From: Alphaproteobacteria bacterium
GTDB taxonomy: Bacteria; Pseudomonadota; Alphaproteobacteria; Caulobacterales; Parvularculaceae
Length of the DNA stretch: 38,375 bases
Assembly: GCA_016125455.1 (NCBI GenBank)
Contig: WGLS01000033.1
Span: forward strand, 1-38,375
Direction: 5' to 3'
In this document: one piece after another, positions 1-9,653 of the stretch
Layout of the letters: each line of letters starts with the position of its first letter
Numbering within the stretch: position 1 is the first letter of the stretch
Program-made: the position numbers and the translations under genes
Notes under the pieces: generated by a model
What the model was told of the DNA's origin: nothing
Database searches by the model: none
Seen by the model: only the letters and a program-made list of their open reading frames with translations

Positions 1-317
1 GCCCGGCGCTGAATTCCCCGTCGTTGCGAAACGGCCGACCCGGCGGGCTTCTACGACGCTGTCCGTACCCGGAGATAACTCCCCGGCAGCGCCGCGGCCC
101 GCTCGCCGGCGCCATGGCAGTGAAGTACGGATGGGCCCCACCGCCTCTCATCCATGGCGCGAGACAAAGGATAGGGGCGGCGGAAACCTGTTCGATAGAT
201 TTGCGCAAAACCGGCGCAGTTTTCGCCTAGTATATTGTTTTGTATATGGAAATATCGACGCGTTTTGTTCGATAGATTTATTTTCAACATGGTTAATGCG
301 CGTTTATCCGCATCGCG
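1..317. other. Intergenic stretch, no supported gene
   Basis: No reading frame here looks like a real protein. Bases 1-12 could be the end of an upstream plus-strand gene (a TGA closes frame 1 at base 12), but too little is present to say. The right half (about 185-300) is AT-richer than its surroundings and holds two copies of a 14-base word (listed separately), so it may be a promoter or operator region for something upstream of the window. Confidence 0.4.
189..279. repeat. Pair of 14-bp direct repeats, possible operator
   Basis: The word TGTTCGATAGATTT occurs at 189-202 and again at 266-279, 77 bp apart (centre to centre), in an AT-rich stretch containing GTATATTGTTTTGTATAT. Two identical copies about seven helical turns apart could be regulator binding sites. 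No regulator is identified, and chance duplication is not excluded. Confidence 0.35.
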
Positions 318-438
318 CCCGTCATCCTGACGAAAGTCAGGATCCAGACCAACGCCGCCGCTCGCCCTCTCGCTTGCCGTTCGCTGGCAGCCCTTGCCGC
401 TCGCGGTCCATGGATCCCGGATCAGGTCCGGGATGACG
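318..438. repeat. Paired-palindrome intergenic repeat (REP/BIME-like)
   Basis: Two hairpins face each other. The left one (321-345) has stem ATCCTGAC/GTCAGGAT with a GAAA loop. The right one (412-437) has stem ATCCCGGA/TCCGGGAT around TCAGG. The outer ends are inverted copies of each other: CCGTCATCC at the left, GGATGACGG at the right. This hairpin-spacer-hairpin layout is typical of dispersed non-coding repeats in alphaproteobacterial genomes. It lies just 3' of hemB and could act as an RNA stabiliser or terminator for it, although no T-run follows the stem in the hemB direction. Only one copy is seen in the window. Confidence 0.7.
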
Positions 439-458
439 GCTGTGGGCGTGTCTCCTGG

Positions 459-1457
459 CTAGCCGAGCGCGCGGGCCGCCCAGGGAGCAAAATAGGAAAT
501 GATCGCATCGGCGCCGGCCCGCTTGATCGCCATCAGGCTTTCCATCACGGCGCGGTCGCGGTCGATCCAGCCGTTCGCCCCCGCCGCCTCGATCATCGCG
601 CACTCGCCAGAGACCTGGAACGCATAGGTCGGCGCGCCGATCTCGACCCGCGCCCGGCGGATGACGTCGAGATAGAAGCCCGCCGGCTTGACCATCACGC
701 CGTCGGCGCCTTCGGCCACGTCGAGCGCCATCTCGTGCACTGCCTCATCGGTGTTCGCCGGGTTCATCTGGTAGGTGCGCTTGTCGCCCTTCAGGACGCC
801 CGACGCGCCGATCGCGTCGCGATAGGGCCCGTAAAGGGCCGAGGCGTATTTGGCTGCGTAGGAGACGATCTGGGTATTCTTGTACCCCGCAGCCTCAAGG
901 CCATCGCGAATCGCGCCGACCCGGCCGTCCATCATGTCCGATGGCGCCACGACATCGTAGCCGGCGCCCGCCTGGACAATGGCCTGTCGGACGAGGATCT
1001 CGACCGTGGCGTCATTGTCGATCTCGCCGCCAACGAGCACCCCGTCATGGCCGTGGTCGGTGTAGGGGTCGAGGGCGACGTCGGCGATCAGGCCTACGTC
1101 AGGCACGGCCGCCTTGATCGCCTCGGCCGCCCGGCACATCAGGTTGCCCCGGTCGAGGGCAAGGTCGCCGCGCGGCGAGCGATGCTCCGGCCCGGTGAAC
1201 GGAAACAGGGCGAGGGCGGGAACGCCAAGATCCCGGGCCGCGCGCGCCGCTTCCACGGCAAGATCGATGGACACCCGTTCGACGCCGGGCAGGGAGGCGA
1301 CCGGTTCGCGCACGCCAGCGCCCTCGCGAAGGATAATCGGCCAGATCAGGTCCGCCGGCGTCAGGCGCGTTTCCGCGACAAGGCGCCTTGACCATTCGGC
1401 CTGGCGCGGCCGGCGAAGCCGCGTGCGCGGAAAATTACGAGGCGGAAAGTTTGTCAT
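459..1457 (-). CDS. hemB: Delta-aminolevulinic acid dehydratase (porphobilinogen synthase)
   Basis: Condenses two molecules of 5-aminolevulinate to porphobilinogen, the second common step of cytosolic tetrapyrrole (heme, cobalamin) synthesis. The 332-residue length is normal for the family. The two active-site lysines are visible: K203 in AAKYAS and K257 in MVKPAG. The metal-binding segment at about 126-139 reads DVALDPYTDHGHDG, with aspartates where zinc-dependent enzymes have cysteines, so this should be the magnesium/potassium type usual in alphaproteobacteria. The ATG is preceded by AGGA at 8 nt. It is transcribed away from ldtR; their 233-bp divergent spacer must hold both promoters. Heme made here would serve the heme A synthase, P450 and respiratory chain hinted at elsewhere in the window. 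Confidence 0.97.
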   Translation of the reverse strand: MTNFPPRNFPRTRLRRPRQAEWSRRLVAETRLTPADLIWPIILREGAGVREPVASLPGVERVSIDLAVEAARAARDLGVPALALFPFTGPEHRSPRGDLALDRGNLMCRAAEAIKAAVPDVGLIADVALDPYTDHGHDGVLVGGEIDNDATVEILVRQAIVQAGAGYDVVAPSDMMDGRVGAIRDGLEAAGYKNTQIVSYAAKYASALYGPYRDAIGASGVLKGDKRTYQMNPANTDEAVHEMALDVAEGADGVMVKPAGFYLDVIRRARVEIGAPTYAFQVSGECAMIEAAGANGWIDRDRAVMESLMAIKRAGADAIISYFAPWAARALG

Positions 1458-1690
1458 GAAGGGCGTCCTGTCATCGGTTTGTCCATCGGCATTACCTCAA
1501 ATTCGCCAGAAGTTCTTGCCGGTTCGCGGCCTTGTCCGCCGGCTTTCACCCGGTTCAATTCCCGGCTCGTCGGATGGTTTTCGGCGCCTTTTCGGATTTG
1601 TGATCAAATTACGCGACCGATTTAAGAGGCCTTTTAGACAATCCCACTAGTTAGTCGATCAAACAGCAACAGTTGTGCGAGGCGTGCGTA

Positions 1691-2221
1691 ATGGCGGCGG
1701 TGGAACAAGCGCTTGCATCAGGCGTAATCGGAGCGGACGGTCGGGAGGATACGGATCCCGAAGCGTTGCGGTCATCTTATCTTCAGCTCCTGCATCTGGT
1801 CGAACGGATGCACCGGCAATTGCTTGACGTGATCAAGGACGAGCTGGAGCGGCTTGGCCAGGCGGACATCAACTCCGTCCAGGCGCTTCTGCTTTACAAT
1901 ATCGGCGACGCGGAACTGACCCCCGGCGAGCTCCGGTCGCGCGGCCATTATCTCGGCTCGAACGTGTCGTACAATCTCAAGCAGCTCATCGACAAGGGCT
2001 ACATCCGCGAGCAGCGTTCGGATACGGATCGCCGGTCGAAGCGCGTGTCGCTGACCGCAGGCGGCGAGCTTATTCGGGACAAGCTGTCGGAACTGTTCGA
2101 GCGCCAGCTGAATTCGATCGAACAGGTTGGCGGCGTCGACGTCGCCCTGATCGACCAGACGAACAAGGCGCTGAAACGCCTCGAACGGTTCTGGGCGGAT
2201 CAAGTGCGGTTCCGACTCTGA
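1691..2221 (+). CDS. ldtR: MarR-family regulator LdtR
   Basis: Winged-helix transcription factor of the MarR family. The central stretch NSVQALLLYNIGDAEL followed by LRSRGHYLGSNVSYNL is the LdtR signature known from Rhizobiales, where LdtR controls L,D-transpeptidase and cell-wall stress genes. The recognition helix is near residues 80-95, and the wing contains RSDTDRRSKRVSLT. The ATG at 1691 gives 176 residues; an in-frame TTG at 1673 would add six residues (including two Cys) and has no better ribosome site. In rhizobia ldtR sits between hemB and glyA, as it does here, but the ldtP gene expected beside it is not seen; mucR occupies that interval instead. The regulatory targets in this organism cannot be read from the window. 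Confidence 0.88.
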   Translation: MAAVEQALASGVIGADGREDTDPEALRSSYLQLLHLVERMHRQLLDVIKDELERLGQADINSVQALLLYNIGDAELTPGELRSRGHYLGSNVSYNLKQLIDKGYIREQRSDTDRRSKRVSLTAGGELIRDKLSELFERQLNSIEQVGGVDVALIDQTNKALKRLERFWADQVRFRL

Positions 2222-2250
2222 ACGCGCCGGGCCGGCAAGGCAAAACGTAC

Positions 2251-2284
2251 AACGCCGCGATCATCCGATCGCGGCGTTTTTCAT
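2251..2284 (+). terminator. Rho-independent terminator after ldtR
   Basis: A near-perfect 12-bp GC-rich stem, AACGCCGCGATC / GATCGCGGCGTT, with a 4-nt loop (ATCC) is followed by a T run (TTTTT), 29 nt after the ldtR stop. This is a textbook intrinsic terminator for plus-strand transcription. On the other strand the A tract before the stem is short, so bidirectional function for mucR is less likely. Confidence 0.9.
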
Positions 2285-2361
2285 GCCTCGATTTCCGGCC
2301 CCCAGTCAGCGCCCCCCAGTCAGAGAGCCTTCAGCCGGCGAGCGTCAATTGACGCTTGCGC

Positions 2362-2844
2362 TCAGGACGCCTTGCGCGGGCGACCGCGTTTCTTGGCGGT
2401 TTTCTTGGTCGCTACCTTTTTCTTGACGCCTGAACCGGCCGTGCGGCCAAGTCCGATTTCCTTGGCGAACTGGGAGCGGCGCTTGGCGTAGTTCGGCGCG
2501 ACCATCGGATAGTCGGCGGGCAGGCCCCACTTGCGGCGGTAGTCTTCCGGCGAGAGGTTGTATTGCGTGCGCAGGTAGCGTTTCAGCATTTTCAGTTTCT
2601 TGCCGTCTTCAAGACAGATTACGTAGTCGGGCGTGATCGACTTGGAAACCGGCACGGCCGGCGTCTGGTTGCCGGCGTGGGCCGTGCCCCCTGCGGCAAG
2701 CGCCTTGACCGCGTCGTGGATTTCCTGAAGCAGGCCGGGCAGCTTGTCGGCCGAGATCGTGTTGTTGCTGACGAAGGCGGAAACGATGTCCGTCGTCAGG
2801 TGCATCGTCTCGGTCGAGCTGATTTCATTGTCGGCGTTCGCCAT
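2362..2844 (-). CDS. mucR: MucR/Ros-family transcriptional regulator
   Basis: MucR proteins are alphaproteobacterial H-NS-like silencers that bind AT-rich DNA. An N-terminal oligomerisation region (STETMHLTTDIVSAFVSNN) is followed by the MucR DNA-binding domain at about 68-130, ending in the hallmark WGLPADYPMVAPNYA. The classical Ros zinc ligands are only partly kept: C77 and D80 remain, but the positions of the two histidines read Y90 and Q94/Y95. This resembles the zinc-less Ros/MucR variants known in Mesorhizobium. The last 20 residues are lysine-rich with an AT-hook-like RGRPRK. The ATG at 2844 has AGGAG at 9 nt; the upstream in-frame start at 2910 adds 22 residues unlike the family and is rejected. 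It converges on the ldtR terminator. Confidence 0.93.
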   Translation of the reverse strand: MANADNEISSTETMHLTTDIVSAFVSNNTISADKLPGLLQEIHDAVKALAAGGTAHAGNQTPAVPVSKSITPDYVICLEDGKKLKMLKRYLRTQYNLSPEDYRRKWGLPADYPMVAPNYAKRRSQFAKEIGLGRTAGSGVKKKVATKKTAKKRGRPRKAS

Positions 2845-3454
2845 GTCGCGAAGTACTCCTGTGAAGATGTATTCCAAAGATTGAATGGCCCGCGATGGCG
2901 ATAGTTCCATTCGGGATGAAGAAATCGACAGCCCTGAACCGGCCGTCGCTGCAACGCGCGCTGTTGTCCATAGGCGCGGATCGCGCTGTTACGCGCATTT
3001 ATTTGCAAAGGCAACCTCTTCAATATCAATATTTGCAGTTCTTCATTCGCGCAATGACCGGACCGTCGCGGGCAAGCAGCGCTGCGAATAAAACGCGTCT
3101 GGATGGAAATAACGAGCGTCTGCTATCGCTGGTTTCATTCAATGTGATCGCAATCCGTCGAAAGTCAGTCGCCGCGACGAAGCAGGCCGCCCCGGGTGCG
3201 GCGGGCCGAATGCAACAATCGACGGTCAATAGACTTAAGAAAAACATCGGGCGTCAGACCGGACAAGGGCCGGGCAGGGCCCCGGCTGTCGCGCGAAGGC
3301 ATTGGCCTTGGCGGATTGAACGACGTCAGTTGCCAAAGGCGCCAGCGATGGCGCCAGCGATCCGCCGCATTGCAGGGGCCGGTCGACGCATGTACCAGAG
3401 GAAAGATTGATGATCCTTGCGGGCCCGGCGCCCGCGCCGCCCGGAGTTGCCCTC
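2845..3454. promoter_or_regulatory. Long mucR-glyA divergent intergenic region
   Basis: About 610 bp without a convincing gene. A locally AT-rich segment around 2996-3045 (CTTCAATATCAATATTTGCA and flanking A/T tracts) is the kind of DNA MucR proteins favour, so mucR autoregulation is possible. The 3' part carries a direct repeat GGCGCCAGCGAT at 3339-3350 and 3350-3361. No glycine riboswitch or other recognisable aptamer was found in front of glyA. An alternative glyA start lies at 3410. Confidence 0.4.
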
Positions 3455-4744
<1,290 letters not shown>

Positions 4745-4893
4745 ACCATCTTCCGATGACGCCGATGCCGGTTCGTCGCCGGAAAATGCGATAGACCAAC
4801 CGATTGGAACCGGGGCGCGATTCAGGTTGAATCGAACATGCTCCAGGGCGAGAAAGCGCGGCCGGGCGAGGCGCGCGGCGACAGGAACGCAAG

Positions 4894-5364
4894 ATGCGCT
4901 GCCCTTTCTGCGGTTGCAGTGACACACAGGTGAAGGATTCACGCGGCGCGGAGGATGGATCGACCATCCGCCGCCGTCGGCAGTGCACGGCCTGCGGCGG
5001 GCGGTTCACCACTTTCGAGCGGGTGCAGTTGCAGGAGCTTGTGGTGGTGAAGAGTACGGGAAAGCGCGCGCCCTTCGACCGCGACAAGCTAATGCGGTCG
5101 GTGCAGATCGCCCTGCGAAAGCGCGACGTGGAGCCGGAGCGCATCGACCAGATGGTCACCGGCGTCGTCCGGCGACTGGAAACCAGCGGCGAGACCGAAA
5201 TCACGACCAAACGGATCGGCGAGATGGTCATGGAAGGGCTCGCCAATCTCGATGACGTGGCCTATGTCCGATACGCTTCGGTGTACAAGAATTTCCGCGA
5301 AGCGCGGGACTTCGAGCAGTTTCTTGGCGGCCTCGAAGACGCCGACGACGACTCCGGCGCGTGA
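4894..5364 (+). CDS. nrdR: Transcriptional repressor NrdR
   Basis: Represses ribonucleotide reductase operons in response to dATP/ATP. The N-terminal zinc ribbon uses C3, C6, C31 and C34 (MRCPFC ... CTAC). It is followed by an ATP-cone at about 49-139, with [10 protein letters not shown] at its start and [13 protein letters not shown] at its end. The 156-residue length is typical. ACAGGAA lies upstream of the ATG. In many alphaproteobacteria ribD and other riboflavin genes follow nrdR; here the next gene is nusB. The NrdR targets (nrd genes with NrdR boxes) are not in the window. Confidence 0.97.
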   Translation: MRCPFCGCSDTQVKDSRGAEDGSTIRRRRQCTACGGRFTTFERVQLQELVVVKSTGKRAPFDRDKLMRSVQIALRKRDVEPERIDQMVTGVVRRLETSGETEITTKRIGEMVMEGLANLDDVAYVRYASVYKNFREARDFEQFLGGLEDADDDSGA

Positions 5365-5405
5365 ATTCATCAGGCTACGGCGTAAAGTGCGAGTGGAATC
5401 GGGAC

Positions 5406-5888
5406 ATGGCTGAAAACGTCGCGCATCGACGCACCCTTGCACGGCTGGCCGCGGTGCAGGCGCTTTACCAGATGGAGCAGGCGCGCACGGGCGTCGACAC
5501 GATCGTGCTGGAGTTCCGCACGCACCGGCTTGGCGGGGAGATCGACGGCGTCGCCCTCCACGACGCGGATGACGCGTTTTTCGAAGACATCGTGCGCGGC
5601 GTCGTGCGCACCCAGGATCGGCTCGATCCGTTCATCGAGCGGCGCCTCGCGCCCGGCTGGAAGCTGACCCGCATCAACTCGACGTCGCGGGCGATACTGC
5701 GCGCCGGCCTGTACGAGCTCGCCAGTCGGCCGGACGTGCCGCACGCGGTAATCGCCGACGAATATATCGAACTGGCGAAGTCCTTCTTCGATGAGCGCGA
5801 AGCCGGCTTCATCAACGGCGTCCTCGATGCGGCGGCGCAAGATCTTCGTGCGGAAGAAAAAGGGAAGGATGCGGCGACCAGTGCCTGA
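5406..5888 (+). CDS. nusB: Transcription antitermination factor NusB
   Basis: Binds boxA RNA together with NusE (S10) to promote antitermination on rRNA operons. The all-helical NusB fold is recognisable from RLAAVQALYQMEQ near the N-terminus and from the C-terminal signatures INSTSRAILRAGLYEL, VIADEYIELAKSF and GFINGVLD. The ATG at 5406 gives 160 residues, the family norm; the open frame extends upstream to a GTG overlapping the nrdR stop but that extension has no family similarity. The 3' end overlaps the thiL start by 20 bp, so the two are probably translated together. Confidence 0.95.
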   Translation: MAENVAHRRTLARLAAVQALYQMEQARTGVDTIVLEFRTHRLGGEIDGVALHDADDAFFEDIVRGVVRTQDRLDPFIERRLAPGWKLTRINSTSRAILRAGLYELASRPDVPHAVIADEYIELAKSFFDEREAGFINGVLDAAAQDLRAEEKGKDAATSA

Positions 5889-6873
5889 GGGCGAGTTCGA
5901 CCTCATAAGGCGGCTATTCGCGCCGCTTGCGGCCGGCGAGCCCGGAGCATTTGGGCTTGCCGACGACGCCGCTGTTCTTCTTGACACGGATTTTGTCGTC
6001 ACCAAGGACCTGCTCGTCGGCGGGGTTCACTTTCCAAAAGGCGAGCCGCCCGGGCGCGCCGCGAAAAAGGCGCTGCGGGCGAACCTGTCGGATCTTGCGG
6101 CGAAGGGCGCGAAGCCGTTCGGCTATTTCCTCGGTTGCGTCTGGCCAAAGGGAACGACGGCGGGCGACATCGAGGCGCTCGCCGCGGGCCTTGCCGAGGA
6201 CCAGGGGGCCTTTCGGCTTTCTCTCCTCGGCGGCGACACCACCCTCCATGTGGACAAGGGCGGACCCCTGACGATTTCCGTGACGATGCTGGGTCTTGCG
6301 CCGCGCGACGGCCTTATCCGGCGCAACGGGGCGCGGGCCGGCGATGACGTCTATGTTTCCGGCACGATTGGCGACGCTGGGCTCGGCCTGCGGGCGGCGA
6401 GCGAGGCGAAGTTCCTGCGCGGGACGGACGCCCGCGCCCAACTTCTCGACCGCTATCGCGCGCCGACGCCGCGGCTCTCGCTCGGCGGCGCGCTCGCCGG
6501 CGTGGCGGGCGCGGCGATCGACGTTTCAGACGGCCTCGTGGCGGACGCCGGCCACCTGGCGTCGGCGAGCGGCGTCGCCATTGATCTCGATGCGGCGCGC
6601 ATCCCGTTGTCCGCGGCGGCGGCGGAATGGCGCGACGGCGAAGGGGACCCGGCGGCGGCGATCGCGTATCTGGCCAGCGCGGGAGATGACTACGAAATCC
6701 TGTTTACCGCGCCCGCGACCCGACGCCGGTCGGTCGAGATGGCCGGGCAGGTGACAAAAACCCAGATCACCCGGATTGGCGCAGTGCGCAGCGGGGCGGG
6801 CGTGCGACTTATTGGCCCGTCCGGCGCGGTAATCGCGGTTGAACGCTCAGGGTACGATCATTTCAGCGAGTGA
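5869..6873 (+). CDS. thiL: Thiamine-monophosphate kinase
   Basis: Phosphorylates thiamine monophosphate to thiamine pyrophosphate with ATP. It is an AIR-synthase/PurM-like enzyme: the glycine-rich LADDAAVL (about 30-37), LRANLSDLAAKGA (69-81), LLGGDTT (119-125), AIDVSDGL (217-223) and GDDYEILF (272-279) motifs are all present. The ATG at 5869 gives 334 residues and is immediately preceded by AGGGAAGG; a GTG at 5881 is a possible alternative because it begins at the conserved GEFDLI. The gene overlaps the nusB end. Its stop lies 27 bp from the stop of the opposite-strand YHS gene, with no obvious terminator hairpin between. Confidence 0.95.
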   Translation: MRRPVPEGEFDLIRRLFAPLAAGEPGAFGLADDAAVLLDTDFVVTKDLLVGGVHFPKGEPPGRAAKKALRANLSDLAAKGAKPFGYFLGCVWPKGTTAGDIEALAAGLAEDQGAFRLSLLGGDTTLHVDKGGPLTISVTMLGLAPRDGLIRRNGARAGDDVYVSGTIGDAGLGLRAASEAKFLRGTDARAQLLDRYRAPTPRLSLGGALAGVAGAAIDVSDGLVADAGHLASASGVAIDLDAARIPLSAAAAEWRDGEGDPAAAIAYLASAGDDYEILFTAPATRRRSVEMAGQVTKTQITRIGAVRSGAGVRLIGPSGAVIAVERSGYDHFSE

Positions 6874-6899
6874 CGCGACGGGCCGCCGGACCGCTTCGC

Positions 6900-7586
6900 C
6901 TATTCAACGCCGAAGGAGGCGCGCAACGCGCAGGAAAGGACGGCTGGCGAACGGCCGCACTCGGCCGGGCCGCGCTGGTGAGCGTGGAAAAAATCCGACC
7001 GGTGATAGTCGTCGACCGCGCGCCACTTTTCTTCCGCCAGCCGGATCATCGCGGATTCATCCAGCCGATCACCCTGTTGATCATCCAGTCGGTCATCCCT
7101 GTGCAGACCGAGGACAAGCCGGTCATTCACGATCGCCCAGTCGAGCGGCGCCGCCGGTTCAAGCGCGCCAACAGCCAGCGCCTTTACGTCATAGCCGCCA
7201 AAAGCGGGCGCGAAGCGCTCAGGGTCGGCGATGAACATGCGGAAGTGCTCTTCCGACGCGAAGCGGAATGTCGAGCCGTGAAACACCGCTTCATATTTCG
7301 GGTCGCCCGGCATCGGCGCGCCTTCGTGAAAATAGCTGACGGGGTCGTAGCCGCCCATCGCAAGGCCGGTTTCCACGTCGGACGCCGTCCACGGCGCCGC
7401 TGCGACATCCACGGCTGCATCCACTGCGACTTCAAGTCCGGCGTCGGATTTCGAAAAGGGGTAGTGCTCGAGGATCAGCCGTGACGGCGCCGCATCGCCT
7501 ATCGGCTGGGCCAGGGCCAGGGCGGCGGCGGCGAGCGTCGAGAAGAAACCGATTGCGGCGACGCTTAGGTGAAGATGATTGTTCAT
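6900..7586 (-). CDS. Secreted YHS-domain protein
   Basis: A 228-residue exported protein. The N-terminus is a signal peptide (hydrophobic core AAIGFFSTLAAAALALA). A YHS domain follows at about 95-150, marked by GYDPVSYF, FRFASEEHFRMFIADPERFAPAFGGYD. YHS domains often occur with copper or other metal-handling and redox proteins, but the small-domain function is not settled. The stretch after it contains an Asp-rich, partly repetitive segment (HRDDRLDDQQGDRLDE) where relatives usually have a short loop. The ATG has GGGAG at 7-8 nt. No other gene shares its transcript. Confidence 0.8.
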   Translation of the reverse strand: MNNHLHLSVAAIGFFSTLAAAALALAQPIGDAAPSRLILEHYPFSKSDAGLEVAVDAAVDVAAAPWTASDVETGLAMGGYDPVSYFHEGAPMPGDPKYEAVFHGSTFRFASEEHFRMFIADPERFAPAFGGYDVKALAVGALEPAAPLDWAIVNDRLVLGLHRDDRLDDQQGDRLDESAMIRLAEEKWRAVDDYHRSDFFHAHQRGPAECGRSPAVLSCALRASFGVE

Positions 7587-8050
7587 GACTTGCTCCCTTC
7601 ACGAACAATCTGGGCGCCTGCGGTCGACGATTGAATGTTGTTCACCTTGATTGTTTGATCGACTTTCCAGATCAAAACGATCTCATTGGCAACCTCTGGT
7701 CGATCGTAACCTTACCTGGCAATCCGCCGGTCCCGCCAACCCACCTTGCCGCCCAGGGCATGGAACAGACGCAAACAGACCGCCGTTCGCCAAAGCCGTA
7801 TGCGCCTGATCCCTTTTGGCCGCCGCGCCTAGTGCGCCGCCGGACGCCCCCGCCCGAACGAGCCGGGGCCGGCGCTTTGAGGGCAGGGCGGGTCGACGCC
7901 TGCGTCGAATAGGGCGAGAACAAAAACTATCGATGGCGGCGGCGGCAAATTGCGTTAGAAAGTAAAGCGGCGTAGCCGTTTACACGGGTAATCGGCGCAA
8001 GTAGGCAAGATCGCGTCGTCTGGTCAACGCCTTGGGTTGAGGGTCGACAA
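7587..8050. other. Intergenic stretch between YHS gene and desaturase
   Basis: About 460 bp without a supported gene; the open frames here are short and compositionally random. It must contain the divergent promoters of the YHS gene and the desaturase. An AT-richer patch is present at about 7630-7690. No terminator or known RNA motif was recognised. Confidence 0.5.
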
Positions 8051-9172
8051 TTGTTTACTGACGCGATTGCTGGCCGACGCGTGGCCGCTTCACAACTTTG
8101 CGGCAATCGCGAGACCGGCGCGGCGCCGTCTGCTTATGCGGCAAGCGGATCAGAAGCGCGCCGCAGCGTCAAAACGGTCACAAGCCAGATCGCGCAGCAC
8201 TTTGCGGCGCGCGACTGGACCAACAACCGCCGAAGCCTGGTTCAGGTCGCCTGCACGCTGCCGGCTTTCGTTGCTGGCCTTGCTGCAATGGCGGCGACCG
8301 TCGAGGACGCTTACTGGGCGACGCTCCTGCTGGCGATACCGACGGCTGGCCTTCTGGTCAGGCTTTTCATTTTTCAGCACGATTGCGGACACGGCTCGTT
8401 CTTTTCATCAAGGGCCGCGAACGGCATCCTTGGGCGCCTGATAAGCATCTTTACGATGACGCCCTATGAGCACTGGAAGCGGTCGCACGCGGCGCATCAC
8501 GCAACCAGCGGCAATCTCGACGATCGCGGCAAGGGCGACGTGCCGACGATAACGCTGAACGAGTATCGCGAGATGTCGCCCCTTGGCCGGCTGGGTTACA
8601 GGATCTTCCGCCACCCGGTTTTCCTGCTGGGCGTCGGGGTGCCGATCAATTTCATCATTCTGCAGCGTTTCCCCCTGGGCGAAGCTGCGCGGGATCCGAT
8701 TTCACTTCGCAGCATCGCTGAGCTGAACGTGATGATGCTGGCTGTCTATGGCGGCGCCATGGCGCTCTTCGGCATCGCGCCCGTGGTGGCGGTCTACCTG
8801 CCGGTGATCGTGGTTGCGGCGGCGATCGGCGGCTGGCTTTTCTTCATCCAGCATAATTACGAGGAAGCCTACTGGCGCCATTCGGACGACTGGACCTTTC
8901 ATGAGGCGTCACTCGCGGGCAGCTCCTATTACGACTTGCCGGCTGTCCTGCACTGGTTCACTGGCAATATCGGATACCACCATATTCATCACCTGTGCTG
9001 TCGGGTTCCGAACCACCGATTGCGCGATTGCATGACGGCGTTTCCCGAACTCAACCGAGGCGCCAAGCGCCTATCCCTTCGTGAGAGCTTCGGATGCTGG
9101 AAATTCGCGCTCTGGGACGATGATGCGCGCCAAATGATCAGCTTCAAGGACGCGGAGAGGTCGCGCAGTTAA
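8051..9172 (+). CDS. Membrane fatty acid desaturase
   Basis: Integral membrane di-iron desaturase of the FADS/DesA type, expected to introduce a double bond into membrane fatty acyl chains. The three histidine boxes are intact: HDCGH (about 110-114), HAAHH (146-150) and HHIHH (310-314). Hydrophobic segments surround them at about 66-108, 188-205 and 226-268. The family resemblance is to delta-12/omega-6-like bacterial desaturases; regiospecificity cannot be told. There is no ATG ahead of the conserved region. The TTG at 8051 is the best start because GAGGG precedes it by 7 nt; a GTG at 8081 lacks such a site. A Cys-Cys pair directly follows the third box (HHLCCRVPNH). Confidence 0.87.
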   Translation: MFTDAIAGRRVAASQLCGNRETGAAPSAYAASGSEARRSVKTVTSQIAQHFAARDWTNNRRSLVQVACTLPAFVAGLAAMAATVEDAYWATLLLAIPTAGLLVRLFIFQHDCGHGSFFSSRAANGILGRLISIFTMTPYEHWKRSHAAHHATSGNLDDRGKGDVPTITLNEYREMSPLGRLGYRIFRHPVFLLGVGVPINFIILQRFPLGEAARDPISLRSIAELNVMMLAVYGGAMALFGIAPVVAVYLPVIVVAAAIGGWLFFIQHNYEEAYWRHSDDWTFHEASLAGSSYYDLPAVLHWFTGNIGYHHIHHLCCRVPNHRLRDCMTAFPELNRGAKRLSLRESFGCWKFALWDDDARQMISFKDAERSRS

Positions 9173-9342
9173 GCGCCCCGTCCGTTTCAGCGCATGGCGC
9201 CGGAGGCGGATATGCATTCGCTCCGCACACGACGCCTGAGAAATTATCCGCCTGCTGATTCGTTTTTCGAAAAAAACCGTGCGCTCTTGTCGCCCGATGG
9301 GTCGCCCGGAAAGACGCCGGCATTTTCTCGCGACTTGCCCGG

Positions 9343-9387
9343 CCGCAAGGCGCTAAGCCGTAAAGCGCTCAGCCGCAATGCCCTGGA
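9343..9387. repeat. Three degenerate 15-bp tandem units
   Basis: Three consecutive 15-base units begin at 9343, 9358 and 9373, starting CCGCAAGGC, CCGTAAAGC and CCGCAATGC. They lie between the desaturase and the tRNA, outside any supported gene. The period matches the two in-frame 15-bp minisatellites in plsX and the J-domain gene. Confidence 0.6.
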
Positions 9388-9405
9388 TGTTTTCGAAAAG
9401 TTGGC

Positions 9406-9482
<77 letters not shown>

Positions 9483-9653
9483 ACGATGCGCGAGCTATAG
9501 GCGGGATCGACGGCCGCCGCAACGCTTGCCGGTCATTTGCCGCCGGCGCATGCTGGGCGCGAGGCAATGGCAAGGACGCCAAATGCCCCGGGTCTGCGCG
9601 CCAGCGATTTCAAGCCTGGAATGGTGGCTTCGCGTCTCTGGCGCAGTCGCGCC

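Noticed and set aside
2845-3454. Possible riboswitch in front of glyA
   Set aside because: No aptamer-like conserved core or paired stems were found by eye; only a direct repeat and AT-rich patches are present.
7631-7912. 93-codon frame in the YHS-desaturase spacer
   Set aside because: No ribosome site, random composition, and a matching frame on the other strand; no family similarity.
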